Assembly: GCF_000237925.1 (NCBI RefSeq)
Contig: NC_031502.1
Span: forward strand, 2,580,031 to 2,644,030
Origin: Schistosoma mansoni
Taxonomy: Eukaryota > Platyhelminthes > Trematoda > Strigeidida > Schistosomatidae
Direction: 5' to 3'
Length of the DNA: 64,000 nt
The translations under genes and the position numbers were made by a program. The notes below the pieces were generated by a model. The model made no database searches and was not told the origin of the DNA. It saw only the letters and a program-made list of their open reading frames with translations. Below, one piece after another: positions 56,601 through 61,119 of this stretch (its first letter is position 1; each line of letters opens with the position of its first letter).

Positions 56601-58937
56601 CTGATCATGAGTAACTAACTGTCTTATAAAGCAATACTTATATCATTTTCCATTCTGAAAATATTTAAATTTAAAAAAATGTCCATGAATGTGAACCATG
56701 TGGATAATCAAAAAATTCCATCAAAAGTAACATTATAGACATTCATAGTTATTCAGCTGGAAACCGATTGTTACCGGCATTGGACAACTGAGTATAATCA
56801 ATAACCAACATATACGAACAATATGAATTGAAACCAGGTACATAAACTTCCATTAAATAAGTGAGTTAAATCAAATTTATTTATCTGTTGTCTGTTGTGA
56901 GATAGTAACTCACTGAAGACAATGGTGAATGGTTGCTCAATTTCGTGGATTGGTTGAAGTTAGACATTACCACTATTGGATGCCGGTCAGCTCAGTGGTC
57001 TAGTGGTTAAGCGCTCGCGCGCAAGACTAACAGGTCCTGGGTTCGAATCCGGCCGAGAGGGATCGTGTATGCGCACTGCTGAGGAGTCCCACAATAGGAC
57101 GAAACGGTCATTGTGATCGATTCCGAGCCATAGCACCTCCAACCATTGGTTACGATAGTCACGCGGACCCCAACCAAGTAGTCTGCATCTACCAACATGG
57201 CTCACACTAGAAGTTAGTGACTTCAAGCTCTGATGCCACGTTTTCGTTTGGCCGCCCCTAACTATCTTCCAACCATCGCCAATACTAGTCAGCATGGCGC
57301 GTCGTGATAGTCGGTGTTTAGACATACGTGACAGGTGGCCTAACCATCTCAGTCGATGAAGACTCACAACCCATATCAACTGATTGACCATCATTCTCTA
57401 ATACCCTGTGTCTAACCTCATTATTACTTACCCAGTGATCCCAGCAGATGCGAGCAATATTTCTAAGATATCTGTGGTCGTGGTCGTGGATGCGCGATGA
57501 TTATAGATCAGAAGGGGTTTTGTGGAGATTTCAGACTGGTAGGTCCTGGGTTCGAATCTCGCGAGGCGGAATCGTGGATGCGCACTGCTGAGGAGTCACA
57601 CAATGGGACGAAACGGCCGTCCAGTACTTCCAGGTTTTCCATGGTGGTCTAGCTCCAATTGACTCATGATTTCCACCATATTTATTTACTTGTTCTTGAT
57701 TTATAAAAGATGTAGACTAGTAAATTTAGAATTTTCTCAAATATTTACTCATAAAACCTTCGTTAATTAAATGTTGAACATTTACAAGAGATGAATAATT
57801 TTTAATTATACCTTATTATTTAGTAATAAACTATCATCTATCATAAACCCTGTTAACTAAATAAATTTATAGACAGTAATATACCCTTTTTACTTGTTAT
57901 CTATAATTTCAAAACTCCATAACGTAGTGGGTGGGAACTCAGTTGACGTAAGCCAATTTATTGTTTTATGTAAAATCAAACAGTAGCTTTGCAAAATATC
58001 AAAATCATACATATCTTCTGTCAGTTGTCTTTTACACACTTCATTATTCTTTTAATCCTATTGACATTCCGATTACTCTTCGTTTACCTTCCTCTTCACG
58101 CTATTTCACTATTCTACTAGTAAGTGTTCTACTTCCGATTCCTGCTAAATACTACTTATGTCTGTCTGAATAAGTAGTGTACACCAGTTAGTGATTAATA
58201 TCAGTAAACTAAACATTCTTTTCAAAACATTTCTACATTATTTTACATTGAATCATAACCGAATTCATTTATTTAATGCAAGTGATCAATTACAAACAGT
58301 TTGATATTCATTTATTTCAGAAGGGGTTTTTTCGTGGAGATTTAGTATTTTCATAATTGAAACGGCCGTCCAGTGCTTCCAGGTTTTCCCTGGTGGTCTA
58401 GCTTCAATTGACTCATGGTTTCAACTATTCATTTATTTCAATATCATAGTTCACAAACGATAACTTTTTAATGATATTTCAAAGCAAATATCCCTATACC
58501 TTGACAACAAATTCATGCTGCATCTAAAAACAAAAACAAAAAAACTATAAATAAACTATATAGTTGACATCGACTTACTTCAGGTGTTCCATATTTTCTT
58601 CTTACTGGTGGTGTATAATAAGATGAATATGGATTAGTTCCACTTACATTACTACTACTATTACTATTATTACTATTACTGATATTACTACTATTAGTAG
58701 TATTTAATGGAGTTGATGTTGTTGATAAATTATTACCACTTGTAGAATTTCGATATCTTGAACTGCTACGTCTTAATCCACTTATTGTTCCAGTATAATA
58801 ATTTGTATTATTACCAGATGTATTATATACTGAACTTGATGAATTAAGATGTGATATTCCACTAGTTGAAGATGATGACGATGATGATGATAAACCACTA
58901 AGATAAGTACCAAGAGGACCACCGTATAACATGTTCA
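26598..58937 (-). CDS. Myosin phosphatase targeting subunit (PPP1R12/MYPT-like), 3' part of gene
   Basis: Five minus-strand exons (58579-58937, 41938-42165, 40738-40914, 27021-27062, 26598-26690) are all joined in phase 0. They give a Ser/Asn/Thr-rich linker, then [20 protein letters not shown] (coiled coil), [14 protein letters not shown], and a C-terminal zipper ending in [10 protein letters not shown]. This order and the closing ALIRV(I/V)S(K/R)L motif are typical of MYPT1/2 C-termini, which bind partners such as Rho kinase and PKG. MYPT scaffolds PP1 onto myosin and controls contractility. The N-terminal RVxF motif and ankyrin repeats are not in view and must lie upstream. Introns of 16.4 and 13.7 kb hold most of the repeats in the window. 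An additional small exon between 40738 and 27062 cannot be excluded. Confidence 0.8.
26755..26960 (-). mobile_element. tRNA-derived SINE, family A, degenerate
   Basis: Minus-strand copy in the last MYPT intron. The B box (GGGTTTGAAACC) and tRNA-like head are visible, but stem II of the hammerhead is deleted (TTTCGTCCTCATC on the plus strand). Confidence 0.7.
27021..27062 (-). CDS. MYPT-like exon (14 codons)
   Basis: This is a tiny exon, [14 protein letters not shown], between TTTTTCAAG and GTAAGT. It matches the ERR(I/M)SEMEEELK-type segment just before the MYPT C-terminal zipper, and it is phase 0 at both ends. Confidence 0.78.
27063..28750. other. MYPT intron, distal part
   Basis: 27063-27540 is featureless AT-rich sequence. 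27545-28270 is described separately. 28280-28750 holds nothing recognised and is the left flank of the Gypsy insertion. Confidence 0.4.
27545..28270. repeat. Unclassified GC-richer repeat with internal direct repeats
   Basis: This block is richer in GC than its surroundings. It contains two related units of about 45 bp (about 27998-28045 and 28086-28134), each running from GTATGC to a TGTGTTACCGGT block. The end carries CCTGGTGCGACGCCCGTGTG. It may be a retroelement remnant or W/satellite-type repeat, but I could not assign it. Confidence 0.4.
28751..28755. repeat. Gypsy target-site duplication, left (TATCC)
   Basis: It is identical to 38425-38429. A 5-bp duplication is normal for Ty3/Gypsy integrases. 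Confidence 0.88.
28756..29333 (+). repeat. 5' LTR of Ty3/Gypsy element
   Basis: This 578-bp LTR starts TGATGTGAAC and ends GACGTAACA. It matches the 3' LTR at 37847-38424 base for base in my reading. It contains an AATAAA near 29110 and a CT-rich run near 29145-29160. Identical LTRs mean recent insertion. Confidence 0.95.
29338..29350 (+). other. Primer binding site (putative)
   Basis: TGGCGACGGGGAT lies 4 bases after the 5' LTR. TGG pairs with tRNA CCA ends. The rest resembles the complement of a serine tRNA 3' end, with about one mismatch from what I recall of tRNA-Ser(GCU). The tRNA identity is a guess. Confidence 0.6.
29382..30208 (+). pseudogene. Gypsy gag, 5' part (split by LINE)
   Basis: ATG at 29382 starts a capsid-like protein: [17 protein letters not shown], an aromatic helix [17 protein letters not shown], and further retropepsin-type Gag helices to about residue 240. 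It breaks inside its zinc-knuckle region right after a CWFCGS segment, where the LINE sits. The frame runs 58 bases into the LINE before a stop. Across the target duplication the host frame continues unbroken at 34009. Gag therefore appears to have been intact before the LINE arrived. Confidence 0.88.
30199..30208 (+). repeat. LINE target-site duplication, left
   Basis: TCTGCGGCTC is repeated exactly at 34001-34010. A 10-bp duplication fits target-primed reverse transcription. Confidence 0.9.
30209..30786 (+). promoter_or_regulatory. RTE-a 5'UTR (internal promoter region)
   Basis: Its first about 370 bases are the part retained in all mini-RTE copies. It likely carries the internal promoter of the LINE. 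A short ATT run (30631-30650) precedes the ORF. Confidence 0.55.
30787..33837 (+). CDS. RTE-like endonuclease-reverse transcriptase
   Basis: The 1016-codon protein encodes the enzyme for target-primed retrotransposition. The N-terminal apurinic-type endonuclease shows SFNVRTL (Asn near residue 25), [14 protein letters not shown] and SDHALV near residue 280. Reverse transcriptase follows: [10 protein letters not shown], motif [14 protein letters not shown] (Asp near 636), motif [11 protein letters not shown] (near 694) and YADDIVLL (near 737). A C-terminal domain [14 protein letters not shown] ... RGGQ ... [12 protein letters not shown] is typical of RTE elements. No frameshift or stop was seen. 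Two departures from the family pattern (AFDS to DFNS after motif A, and RQG to RQD in motif B) may reduce activity. The start at 30787 is the first of two close Mets. Confidence 0.9.
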   Translation: MLPPIMNTEAVFLKPRTPFKLASFNVRTLMQIGQQIGLAMSLEGLNVDVCCLSETRIQDSSKVLQIRSPSVASKSLFHVRLSGDPVASSSGLAGVGVSLSARAEAALIDWIPINSRLCAVRLESSIKVRRNRREKRCLFVISAYAPTDCSPDAIKDEFYHQLTVLLQKARSTDIVVLAGDLNAQVGRLGTEESRLGGRWGLVGRRTDNGDRLLQLCTDHNLFLASTNFRHSHRRCATWRPPSASQAWTQIDHIAISYRWRGCVQDCRSFWSTYLESDHALVCANLTLLFSGRRIDHHQRIDISKLAATSVASKYRAELASRLATTPPKSIDEHWLHLHDAMKMASKAACGFAKRPAYKHWVSSGSLQLMEARRSTPGDREFDHKRRLLRNEIGQSLRKDREAWWSESANEMEAAAASGNCRKLFQLIRATGSKESGVSETIYEDDGMPITNISRRLGRWAEFFEGQFNWPAAPATSTSLSCPPWPVTTVPPNEAEVRKELQLLKRYKSPGPDDLPPALFKDGGDFLTKELTVLFGKVWEQESVPTSWNESIVVPIFKKGSRCSCNNYRGISLLPIASKLLASIILRRLFKTRERLTREEQAGFRSGRGCIDHIFTLRQMLEHRHTYRRPTIVVFLDIRADFNSLDRTVLWDCLLKKGVPEKFINILKALYTNTSGRVRAYNHLSPLFHSSSGARQDCPISPFLFNFAIDDILETALMDVSNGGVDLLPGERLLDLEYADDIVLLCDNAQGMQSALNQLAISVRRYGMCFAPSKCKVLLQDWQDSNPVLTLDGEEIEVVEKFVYLGSYISAGGGVNDEIGARIMKARAACANLGHLWRLRDVSLAVKGRIYNASVRAVLLYACETWPLRVEDVRRLSVFDHRCLGRIADIRWQHHVSNAEVRHRVFGRRDDNSIGVTIFKHRLRWLGHVLRMSSQRLPRRALFADSGTGWKKRRGGQCMTWCRGMEESCKGLASVGPSRLLGWGPRDGATQWLETLSDMAQNRSQWRSCCNLLLLST
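34001..34010 (+). repeat. LINE target-site duplication, right
   Basis: TCTGCGGCTC is identical to 30199-30208. Confidence 0.9.
34009..34830 (+). pseudogene. Gypsy gag 3' end and protease
   Basis: It resumes gag in frame with a second zinc-knuckle half ([21 protein letters not shown] spacing), then a basic stretch. The aspartic protease site is [13 protein letters not shown], with the usual DTG replaced by [11 protein letters not shown] closes the domain. The last about 110 residues are an unusual repeat region (see 34560-34827). A TGA stop at 34828-34830 separates it from pol in the same frame. Confidence 0.85.
34560..34827 (+). repeat. Coding tandem repeat between protease and RT
   Basis: About six imperfect units of 15-17 residues follow the pattern SN[12 protein letters not shown]. 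They are Ser/Asn/Asp-rich with one Cys each. DNA units are about 45-51 bp and diverged, so the array is ancient or under codon-level drift. Confidence 0.75.
34828..37680 (+). CDS. Gypsy pol: reverse transcriptase, RNase H, integrase
   Basis: The frame stays open from the codon after the TGA at 34828-34830 to the stop at 37680; the first Met is at 34885. RT has a short substrate-contact block [25 protein letters not shown] (motif A), [16 protein letters not shown] (motif B) and YLDDVIVTG (catalytic YLDD, about residue 192 from the first Met). RNase H has [30 protein letters not shown] and FTDHKPLL. Integrase has the HHCC knuckle ([11 protein letters not shown] ... [10 protein letters not shown]), [17 protein letters not shown] and the [14 protein letters not shown] glutamate, followed by a basic C-terminal domain. 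All catalytic acids I looked for are present and no damage was seen. Translation presumably needs read-through of the upstream TGA. Confidence 0.92.
37836..37846 (+). other. Polypurine tract
   Basis: AAGGGGGAAGA lies directly before the 3' LTR and is the expected plus-strand primer. Confidence 0.85.
37847..38424 (+). repeat. 3' LTR of Ty3/Gypsy element
   Basis: It is 578 bp long, with no difference from 28756-29333 noted. Confidence 0.95.
38425..38429. repeat. Gypsy target-site duplication, right (TATCC)
   Basis: It matches 28751-28755. Confidence 0.88.
38515..39094 (+). mobile_element. Solo-LTR-like element, copy 4, interrupted by Smα
   Basis: It starts TGCGATAAACGAGG, ends AAACTACA and is flanked by GTAC duplications (38511-38514, 39095-39098). 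An Smα-derived block of about 290 bp (38550-38840) splits it, so the Smα insertion is younger. Confidence 0.65.
38550..38840 (+). mobile_element. Smα-like chimera (inverted tail plus body)
   Basis: 38565-38700 is an Smα tail in minus orientation. It is joined at TGGCTAGCAG to a plus-oriented body starting at the B box (GGGTTCGAGTCCC). The hammerhead core at about 38760 reads CTAACGA (G5 changed to A), so it is inactive. Confidence 0.75.
39099..40160. other. MYPT intron, nothing recognised
   Basis: AT-rich sequence with a G-run at 39370-39377; no coding or repeat call. Confidence 0.4.
40165..40445 (-). mobile_element. Smα-like SINE, degenerate
   Basis: The head, body and part of a neighbouring unit's tail are recognisable on the minus strand. 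The hammerhead core reads CAGGCAA instead of CTGATGA and should be dead. It is sense to MYPT. Confidence 0.7.
40738..40914 (-). CDS. MYPT-like exon (coiled coil)
   Basis: This exon holds 59 codons between CTAATAG and GTGAGT, phase 0. [20 protein letters not shown] followed by Lys/Glu heptads matches the (D/N)YKKLYE start of the MYPT coiled coil. It ends in SEVEQR, which could run straight into KMERRIS of the exon at 27021-27062. Confidence 0.8.
40915..41937. other. MYPT intron, nothing recognised
   Basis: No repeats or exons were seen in this 1-kb intron. Confidence 0.5.
41938..42165 (-). CDS. MYPT-like exon (Ser/Gly-rich linker)
   Basis: This exon holds 76 codons between CTTTAG and GTAAGT, phase 0. 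It has [18 protein letters not shown] followed by a Ser/Gly/Thr-rich stretch ending SSSWNS. It is a low-complexity linker, likely phosphorylatable. It belongs to MYPT because its phase and strand fit and it lies 1 kb upstream of the coiled-coil exon. Confidence 0.72.
42565..42715 (-). mobile_element. tRNA-derived SINE, family A
   Basis: The minus-strand hammerhead has an intact CTGAGGA core, stem II (GTCCCATAATAGGAC) and GAAA. The stem III/cleavage segment reads ATGGCCGAT, losing the U16.1 and C17 positions, so cleavage is not expected. Confidence 0.75.
43184..43590 (+). mobile_element. Solo LTR (family D), copy 1
   Basis: It starts TGTTATATCC. It has a TATA box in GGTATATAAACC near 43472, followed about 20 bp later by AATAAA, the compact promoter/poly(A) arrangement of an LTR R region. 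About 400 bp aligns with 55041-55455. Exact 3' end and target duplication are unclear. Confidence 0.65.
44275..44455 (+). mobile_element. tRNA-derived SINE, family A, with intact hammerhead
   Basis: A box-like TGGTCTATCGGTTAAG (44276-44291), B box GGGTTCGAATA (about 44320), hammerhead, then the family tail ending GACTCATGATCTCAACTATA. It is antisense to MYPT. Confidence 0.85.
44353..44398 (+). ncRNA. Type I hammerhead ribozyme with compensated stem II
   Basis: Core CTGAGGA is at 44359-44365, stem II is GTCA/TGAC (44366-44380), GAAA is at 44381-44384, stem III is ACGG/CCGT, C17 is at 44392, and stem I pairs GCACTG with CAGTGC. Compared with the usual GTCC/GGAC, both sides of the fourth stem II pair changed together, so the fold is kept. 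Confidence 0.8.
45157..45326. repeat. Foldback: 68-bp inverted repeat arms with 34-nt loop
   Basis: Arms 45157-45224 and 45259-45326 match at 66 of 68 positions by eye. They would form a long hairpin in RNA of either strand. No TG/CA or obvious target duplication was found. The unit lies in the MYPT intron. Confidence 0.88.
47150..47385 (-). mobile_element. tRNA-derived SINE, family A, decayed, with inverted tail
   Basis: 47150-47300 is a minus-oriented copy with a ruined hammerhead (AGTTTCGGACTCCTTAACAG on the plus strand). 47318-47385 is the family tail in plus orientation (GTGGTCTAGCT... to ATGATTTCAACTG). Confidence 0.6.
47531..47566 (+). repeat. (ATAGT)n microsatellite
   Basis: About seven pentamer units, one with a C substitution. 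Confidence 0.9.
47893..48030 (-). mobile_element. Smα-like fragment
   Basis: The body and hammerhead region are degenerate: plus-strand GGGCTTCGCCCTATTTGAGACTTGTCAG replaces TTTCGTCC...GACTCATCAG. A tail fragment (AGACCGATCAATTGCA) follows. Confidence 0.6.
48120..48585 (+). pseudogene. RTE-b polymerase C-terminus with TAAG tail
   Basis: It begins abruptly in the VLLYGAETW-type region (here frameshifted: [12 protein letters not shown]). It continues through [24 protein letters not shown] and [13 protein letters not shown], and ends GTAAGTAAGTAAGT. At least two frame changes occur. It is 5' truncated and dead. Confidence 0.8.
49270..49378 (-). mobile_element. tRNA-derived SINE, family A, tail only
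   Basis: The minus-strand tail starts (plus sense) AGAAGGAGGCTTCGTGG and is cut exactly at the hammerhead GAAAC segment (plus GGCCGTTT at 49378). No ribozyme core remains. Confidence 0.65.
49440..49900 (+). mobile_element. Smα-like composite (inverted tail, then tail-head-body in series)
   Basis: 49440-49580 is a minus-oriented tail. 49605-49715 is a plus-oriented tail followed directly by a tRNA-like head (CTCAGTAGCTAAGTGGATAACG, B box GGGTTCGAGTCCC near 49787) and body. The hammerhead at 49819-49865 has an intact CTGATGA and stem II, but GAAG for GAAA and a deleted 3' stem I strand. Confidence 0.75.
49905..53510. other. MYPT intron, mostly featureless
   Basis: An ATT run follows the Smα copy. 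50625-50900 weakly resembles 9160-9330. Otherwise no coding, RNA or mobile signal was recognised in these 3.6 kb. Confidence 0.4.
53515..53885. mobile_element. Smα-like inverted pair
   Basis: A minus copy (53519-53670, hammerhead core CTGACGA but stem II closing pair lost) is fused at a shared TTATCCAC point to a plus copy (53672-53885, core TTGACTA, dead) that runs through the complete tail. The two make a palindromic unit. Confidence 0.75.
53890..55035. other. MYPT intron with decayed Smα at 54435-54560
   Basis: 54435-54560 is a minus-oriented remnant with the hammerhead stem II deleted and the B box changed to GAGTCCCGG. The rest is AT-rich with no assignment. Confidence 0.45.
55041..55455 (+). 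mobile_element. Solo LTR (family D), copy 2
   Basis: TGTTATATCCCGTGG start, TATA box in GGTATATAAACCC near 55330 and an AATAATG in place of AATAAA. It aligns along about 400 bp with 43184-43590 and has the same orientation. Confidence 0.65.
55930..56075 (+). mobile_element. tRNA-derived SINE, family A, degenerate
   Basis: B-box remnant TTTGAGTCCCGC, core CTGAGGA retained, but stem II no longer pairs (GTTC/GGTT). Its tail is recognisable. Confidence 0.65.
56982..57107 (+). mobile_element. tRNA-derived SINE, family A, best-preserved tRNA-like head
   Basis: 56982-57053 can fold like a tRNA. The ends GCCGG and CCGGC pair, the A box is TGGTCTAGTGGTTA (56996-57009) and the B box is GGTTCGAATCC (57040-57050). 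The hammerhead 5' half (CTGAGGA, stem II, GAAAC) is intact to 57107. There the unit switches into an inverted RTE-a fragment, losing stem III and the cleavage site. Confidence 0.8.
57108..57485 (-). pseudogene. RTE-a polymerase C-terminal fragment
   Basis: The minus-strand reading gives [25 protein letters not shown], then [20 protein letters not shown], a Gly-rich segment [22 protein letters not shown] and LGIDHNDR. It is colinear with 33430-33800 of the intact LINE and moderately diverged. It abuts the truncated SINE at 57107. Confidence 0.8.
57508..57680 (+). mobile_element. tRNA-derived SINE, family A, with near-intact hammerhead
   Basis: An orphan SINE tail motif (AGAAGGGGTTTTGTGGAGA, 57511-57529) lies directly before a copy beginning at CTGGTAGGTCCTGGGTTCG. 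The tail ends GACTCATGATTTCCACC. Confidence 0.8.
57582..57627 (+). ncRNA. Type I hammerhead ribozyme, one stem II mismatch
   Basis: Core CTGAGGA is at 57588-57594. Stem II is GTCA/GGAC (A-G mismatch at the fourth pair), followed by GAAA, stem III ACGG/CCGT and C17 at 57621. Stem I has one C-A mismatch. It is the sequence intermediate between the usual stem II and the compensated one at 44353-44398. Confidence 0.7.
57919..58190 (+). mobile_element. Solo-LTR-like element, copy 5 (uncertain 5' part)
   Basis: The 3' half (from about 58020, including CTACTTATGTCTGTCTGAATAAG near the end) matches the family at 3661-3928. The 5' half is weak and no target duplication was found. Confidence 0.45.
58319..58435 (+). 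mobile_element. tRNA-derived SINE, family A, scrambled
   Basis: 58319-58355 is the family tail end in reverse. 58357-58430 is the plus strand from GAAACGGCCGTCC to GACTCATGGTTTCAAC, so the break is within the hammerhead. Confidence 0.65.
58579..58937 (-). CDS. MYPT-like exon (Ser/Asn-rich)
   Basis: A possible acceptor (ATATCAATTAG) is followed by two bases, then 119 codons to GAA and a GTAAGT donor. The sequence is a Ser/Thr/Asn-rich low-complexity stretch with short Arg motifs ([11 protein letters not shown]) and the end [11 protein letters not shown]. It ends phase 0, as the exon at 41938-42165 requires. It is assigned to MYPT by strand, phase and composition, and the 16.4-kb gap keeps this uncertain. 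Confidence 0.55.
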
Positions 58938-58939
58938 CT

Positions 58940-59262
58940 AATTGATATATGCGTAGAATAGGATAATATTGTTTTTTTTTTACAATTTCAAAATTTATAC
59001 AAATAAGAAAGGGGTTTTGTGGAGATCCTTTCAACAAATGAGAAAGACAATGAATTTGTTGTTTGATGGATGAAAGAAGAAAAGAAAACCGTCGATTTTA
59101 TCCACAACTATTTACTTTTTAATTAATCATTGTTGAGTAACTAGTTTACTGAATGATAAATTAACGATGATTAAGGTTGGATATTACTGGTGATTGGTAT
59201 AGGTGAATGTAACTACAGTATATACACGGTTAGATGAATATGTTCTCTATGCATACATCTGC

Positions 59263-59265
<3 letters not shown>
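58940..59265. other. Upstream MYPT intron
   Basis: An orphan SINE tail motif GAAAGGGGTTTTGTGGAGAT lies at 59007-59026. Otherwise nothing was recognised. Confidence 0.4.

Positions 59266-59266
<1 letters not shown>

Positions 59267-59307
<41 letters not shown>
59267..59307. repeat. (TA)n microsatellite
   Basis: About 20 uninterrupted TA units. Confidence 0.95.
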
Positions 59308-59309
<2 letters not shown>

Positions 59310-59311
<2 letters not shown>

Positions 59312-59880
59312 TCTTCTTGCGGACAAATATTTGTAGGTGTATGTATATAAATAGGTTTTTTCTTATTGGCCAATAAATGCACCTAGATTAGTAAACGATC
59401 GATGGTTTCTCTCACAATTCATTCTATCTTCATAATAGGTAAAAATGATACAATTTGTTCCAAGGACAAATTCATAGTGAATTCACTTAAAGACACATTA
59501 AATCACAAAATGATAAAGTTTATATTAAACTAAAATAGATTGTTATGCAGACAGTTAAGCTAGAATAATAATAACATTTCAGGGGATAACAGCTATAGTT
59601 TCCACAGTAGGATATAGAATTCAGTAGTTAAAACTAGATAGAAAGAAAATATCGCATTAGTCTTTAGATTTCCCAAATTTCAATAAAAATAGTTATATCT
59701 TTACATATAATGAAAAGGGCTTTAGATAGTAACCAGCTTTTATGTATGTATATCGTTAAGTATTTATATGTATATTCAAAATCTAAAGCACATATTTTGC
59801 ACAAAATGTGAAATAGTCTGCACACTAACACGAATAGATTCTTACAAATAATCAATTAGATTGGTCTTTTAATTTTGTCA
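59310..59880. other. Nothing recognised
   Basis: AT-rich. The 63-codon minus frame at 59664-59855 has no known motif. Confidence 0.4.
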
Positions 59881-60130
59881 GAATGGGGATTTGTGGAGAT
59901 TGTAGTAATTTTAATACTTGAATTCATGAGTCGATTTTAGCTGGACCAACATTGAAAACCTGAAAGCACAAGATGGCTGTCTCGTTCTCGTAAGGGACTC
60001 CTCAGCAGTGAGCATCCATGATTCTTCATGTGAAACTCGGACACACGACCTTCGGTCTCGTGTGCGGACGCTTAATCTCTAGACCACTGAACCGGCATCC
60101 AACGGTGCTAATGTCTAACTTTAATCGATC
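59881..60130 (-). mobile_element. tRNA-derived SINE, family A, degenerate
   Basis: A minus copy with recognisable tRNA-like head (CCGGTTCAGTGGTCTAGAGATTAAGCG in sense, split A box). The hammerhead has GAGA in place of GAAA and a broken stem II, so it is inactive. Related sequence may continue to about 60290. Confidence 0.7.
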
Positions 60131-60589
60131 CATGAACTTAGGTAACCATTCATCCATTGTCTGTAGTGGACACCTGTCTTCACCTGACACGGATTGAACT
60201 TCATTGATCACGGCTTCTATCTAGTATTCCAGGAAATCCATCTTAAAGGAAGTCGCTAGTGAGCACATGATTACTATCAGAATGGGGATAATATAACAAA
60301 AAAATATTTAAGCGAAGAATCATCTATAATATTCCAGTTGCTTTGTGAGAAGCAATTAGTCTGTTAACTTTGTGCACTTTTTATAAATAAAGAACTTTCG
60401 AAATATCTTTACTATCTAGAAAAAATATTTTATACATTTGTTATGACGAGTAAAAGGCAGCTTAATTGATCTTTATTTCAATATATCTGTCTATATACTT
60501 ATGTGTGATATTATTCGCATTCACCTTTACAAGATACGCTGACCAACTTTAGGTTTGATCATTTCTCTATGATGCATTTATATGACCCC

Positions 60590-61115
60590 AAGTGCCCTGG
60601 TACGACTGAGAGTGAGGAGAGTCCGCTCTCCCTCTCGAAATGTTCTCACATGACCACGTGTATATAGCCTCTACCAGGGAAGTCCAACTCACTGCCTTCT
60701 CGTAAAATTACTGTTGTTTACGAAACCGGGAGGATGAAAAGCGAATGTCCGGCGCTTTAACCGGGTTGGTGGACACAGCGCATCCACCTAGGGGAGTTGG
60801 AAAACCCTCATTCCAAACCAATGGTGCACATGGGCTTCAGTATCCTGAGGGAAAAATGGCGTATGAATCAATCGTTGGTCACCGGCTACCATGGGACTGA
60901 ATCTCCTTACGATGCTCCACTGCCTTGTGGATCAGATCTTTAGGTCAAAGGCTACGGGTGTGTCCTCCTAAGAAAGCCATCTGCTTCGGTCTGGGCACCC
61001 GGGCAGTATCATAGGCCTCACACAATTAAATGAAATGACAATTTTTTTGTGTGGTGCATATATATTTGGTGCCCCTTTGTACCAATATTTATGTGTTTAA
61101 ATAAATTAATAAACT
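60590..61115 (+). mobile_element. Mini-RTE, best copy
   Basis: About 430 bp matching the RTE-a 5'UTR, including CCAGGGAAGTCCAACTCACT and GGCACCCGGGCAGTATCA, joins at about 61030-61045 to the 3'UTR block GTGTGGTGCATATATATTTGG. It ends TGTGTTTAAATAAATTAATAA. It is ORF-less. Together with 62325-62775 it makes a large inverted repeat. Confidence 0.8.
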
Positions 61116-61119
61116 TGTA

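Larger units (their letters stand above)
42166..58578 (-). other. 16.4-kb MYPT intron
   Basis: This is the largest intron inferred. It contains two solo LTRs of one family (43184, 55041), eight or more SINE copies of both families, an RTE-b tail, an RTE-a fragment and a 68-bp foldback. No nested host gene was found. 45340-47140, 49905-53510 and 56080-56960 hold nothing I can name beyond AT-rich sequence; 46230-46450 is a GC-richer patch without identity. Confidence 0.6.

Noticed and set aside
56982-57053. Possible functional tRNA gene
   Set aside because: It folds like a tRNA and has A and B boxes, but it continues into the SINE body and hammerhead. Related degenerate heads occur many times, and no clean anticodon arm or terminator was seen.
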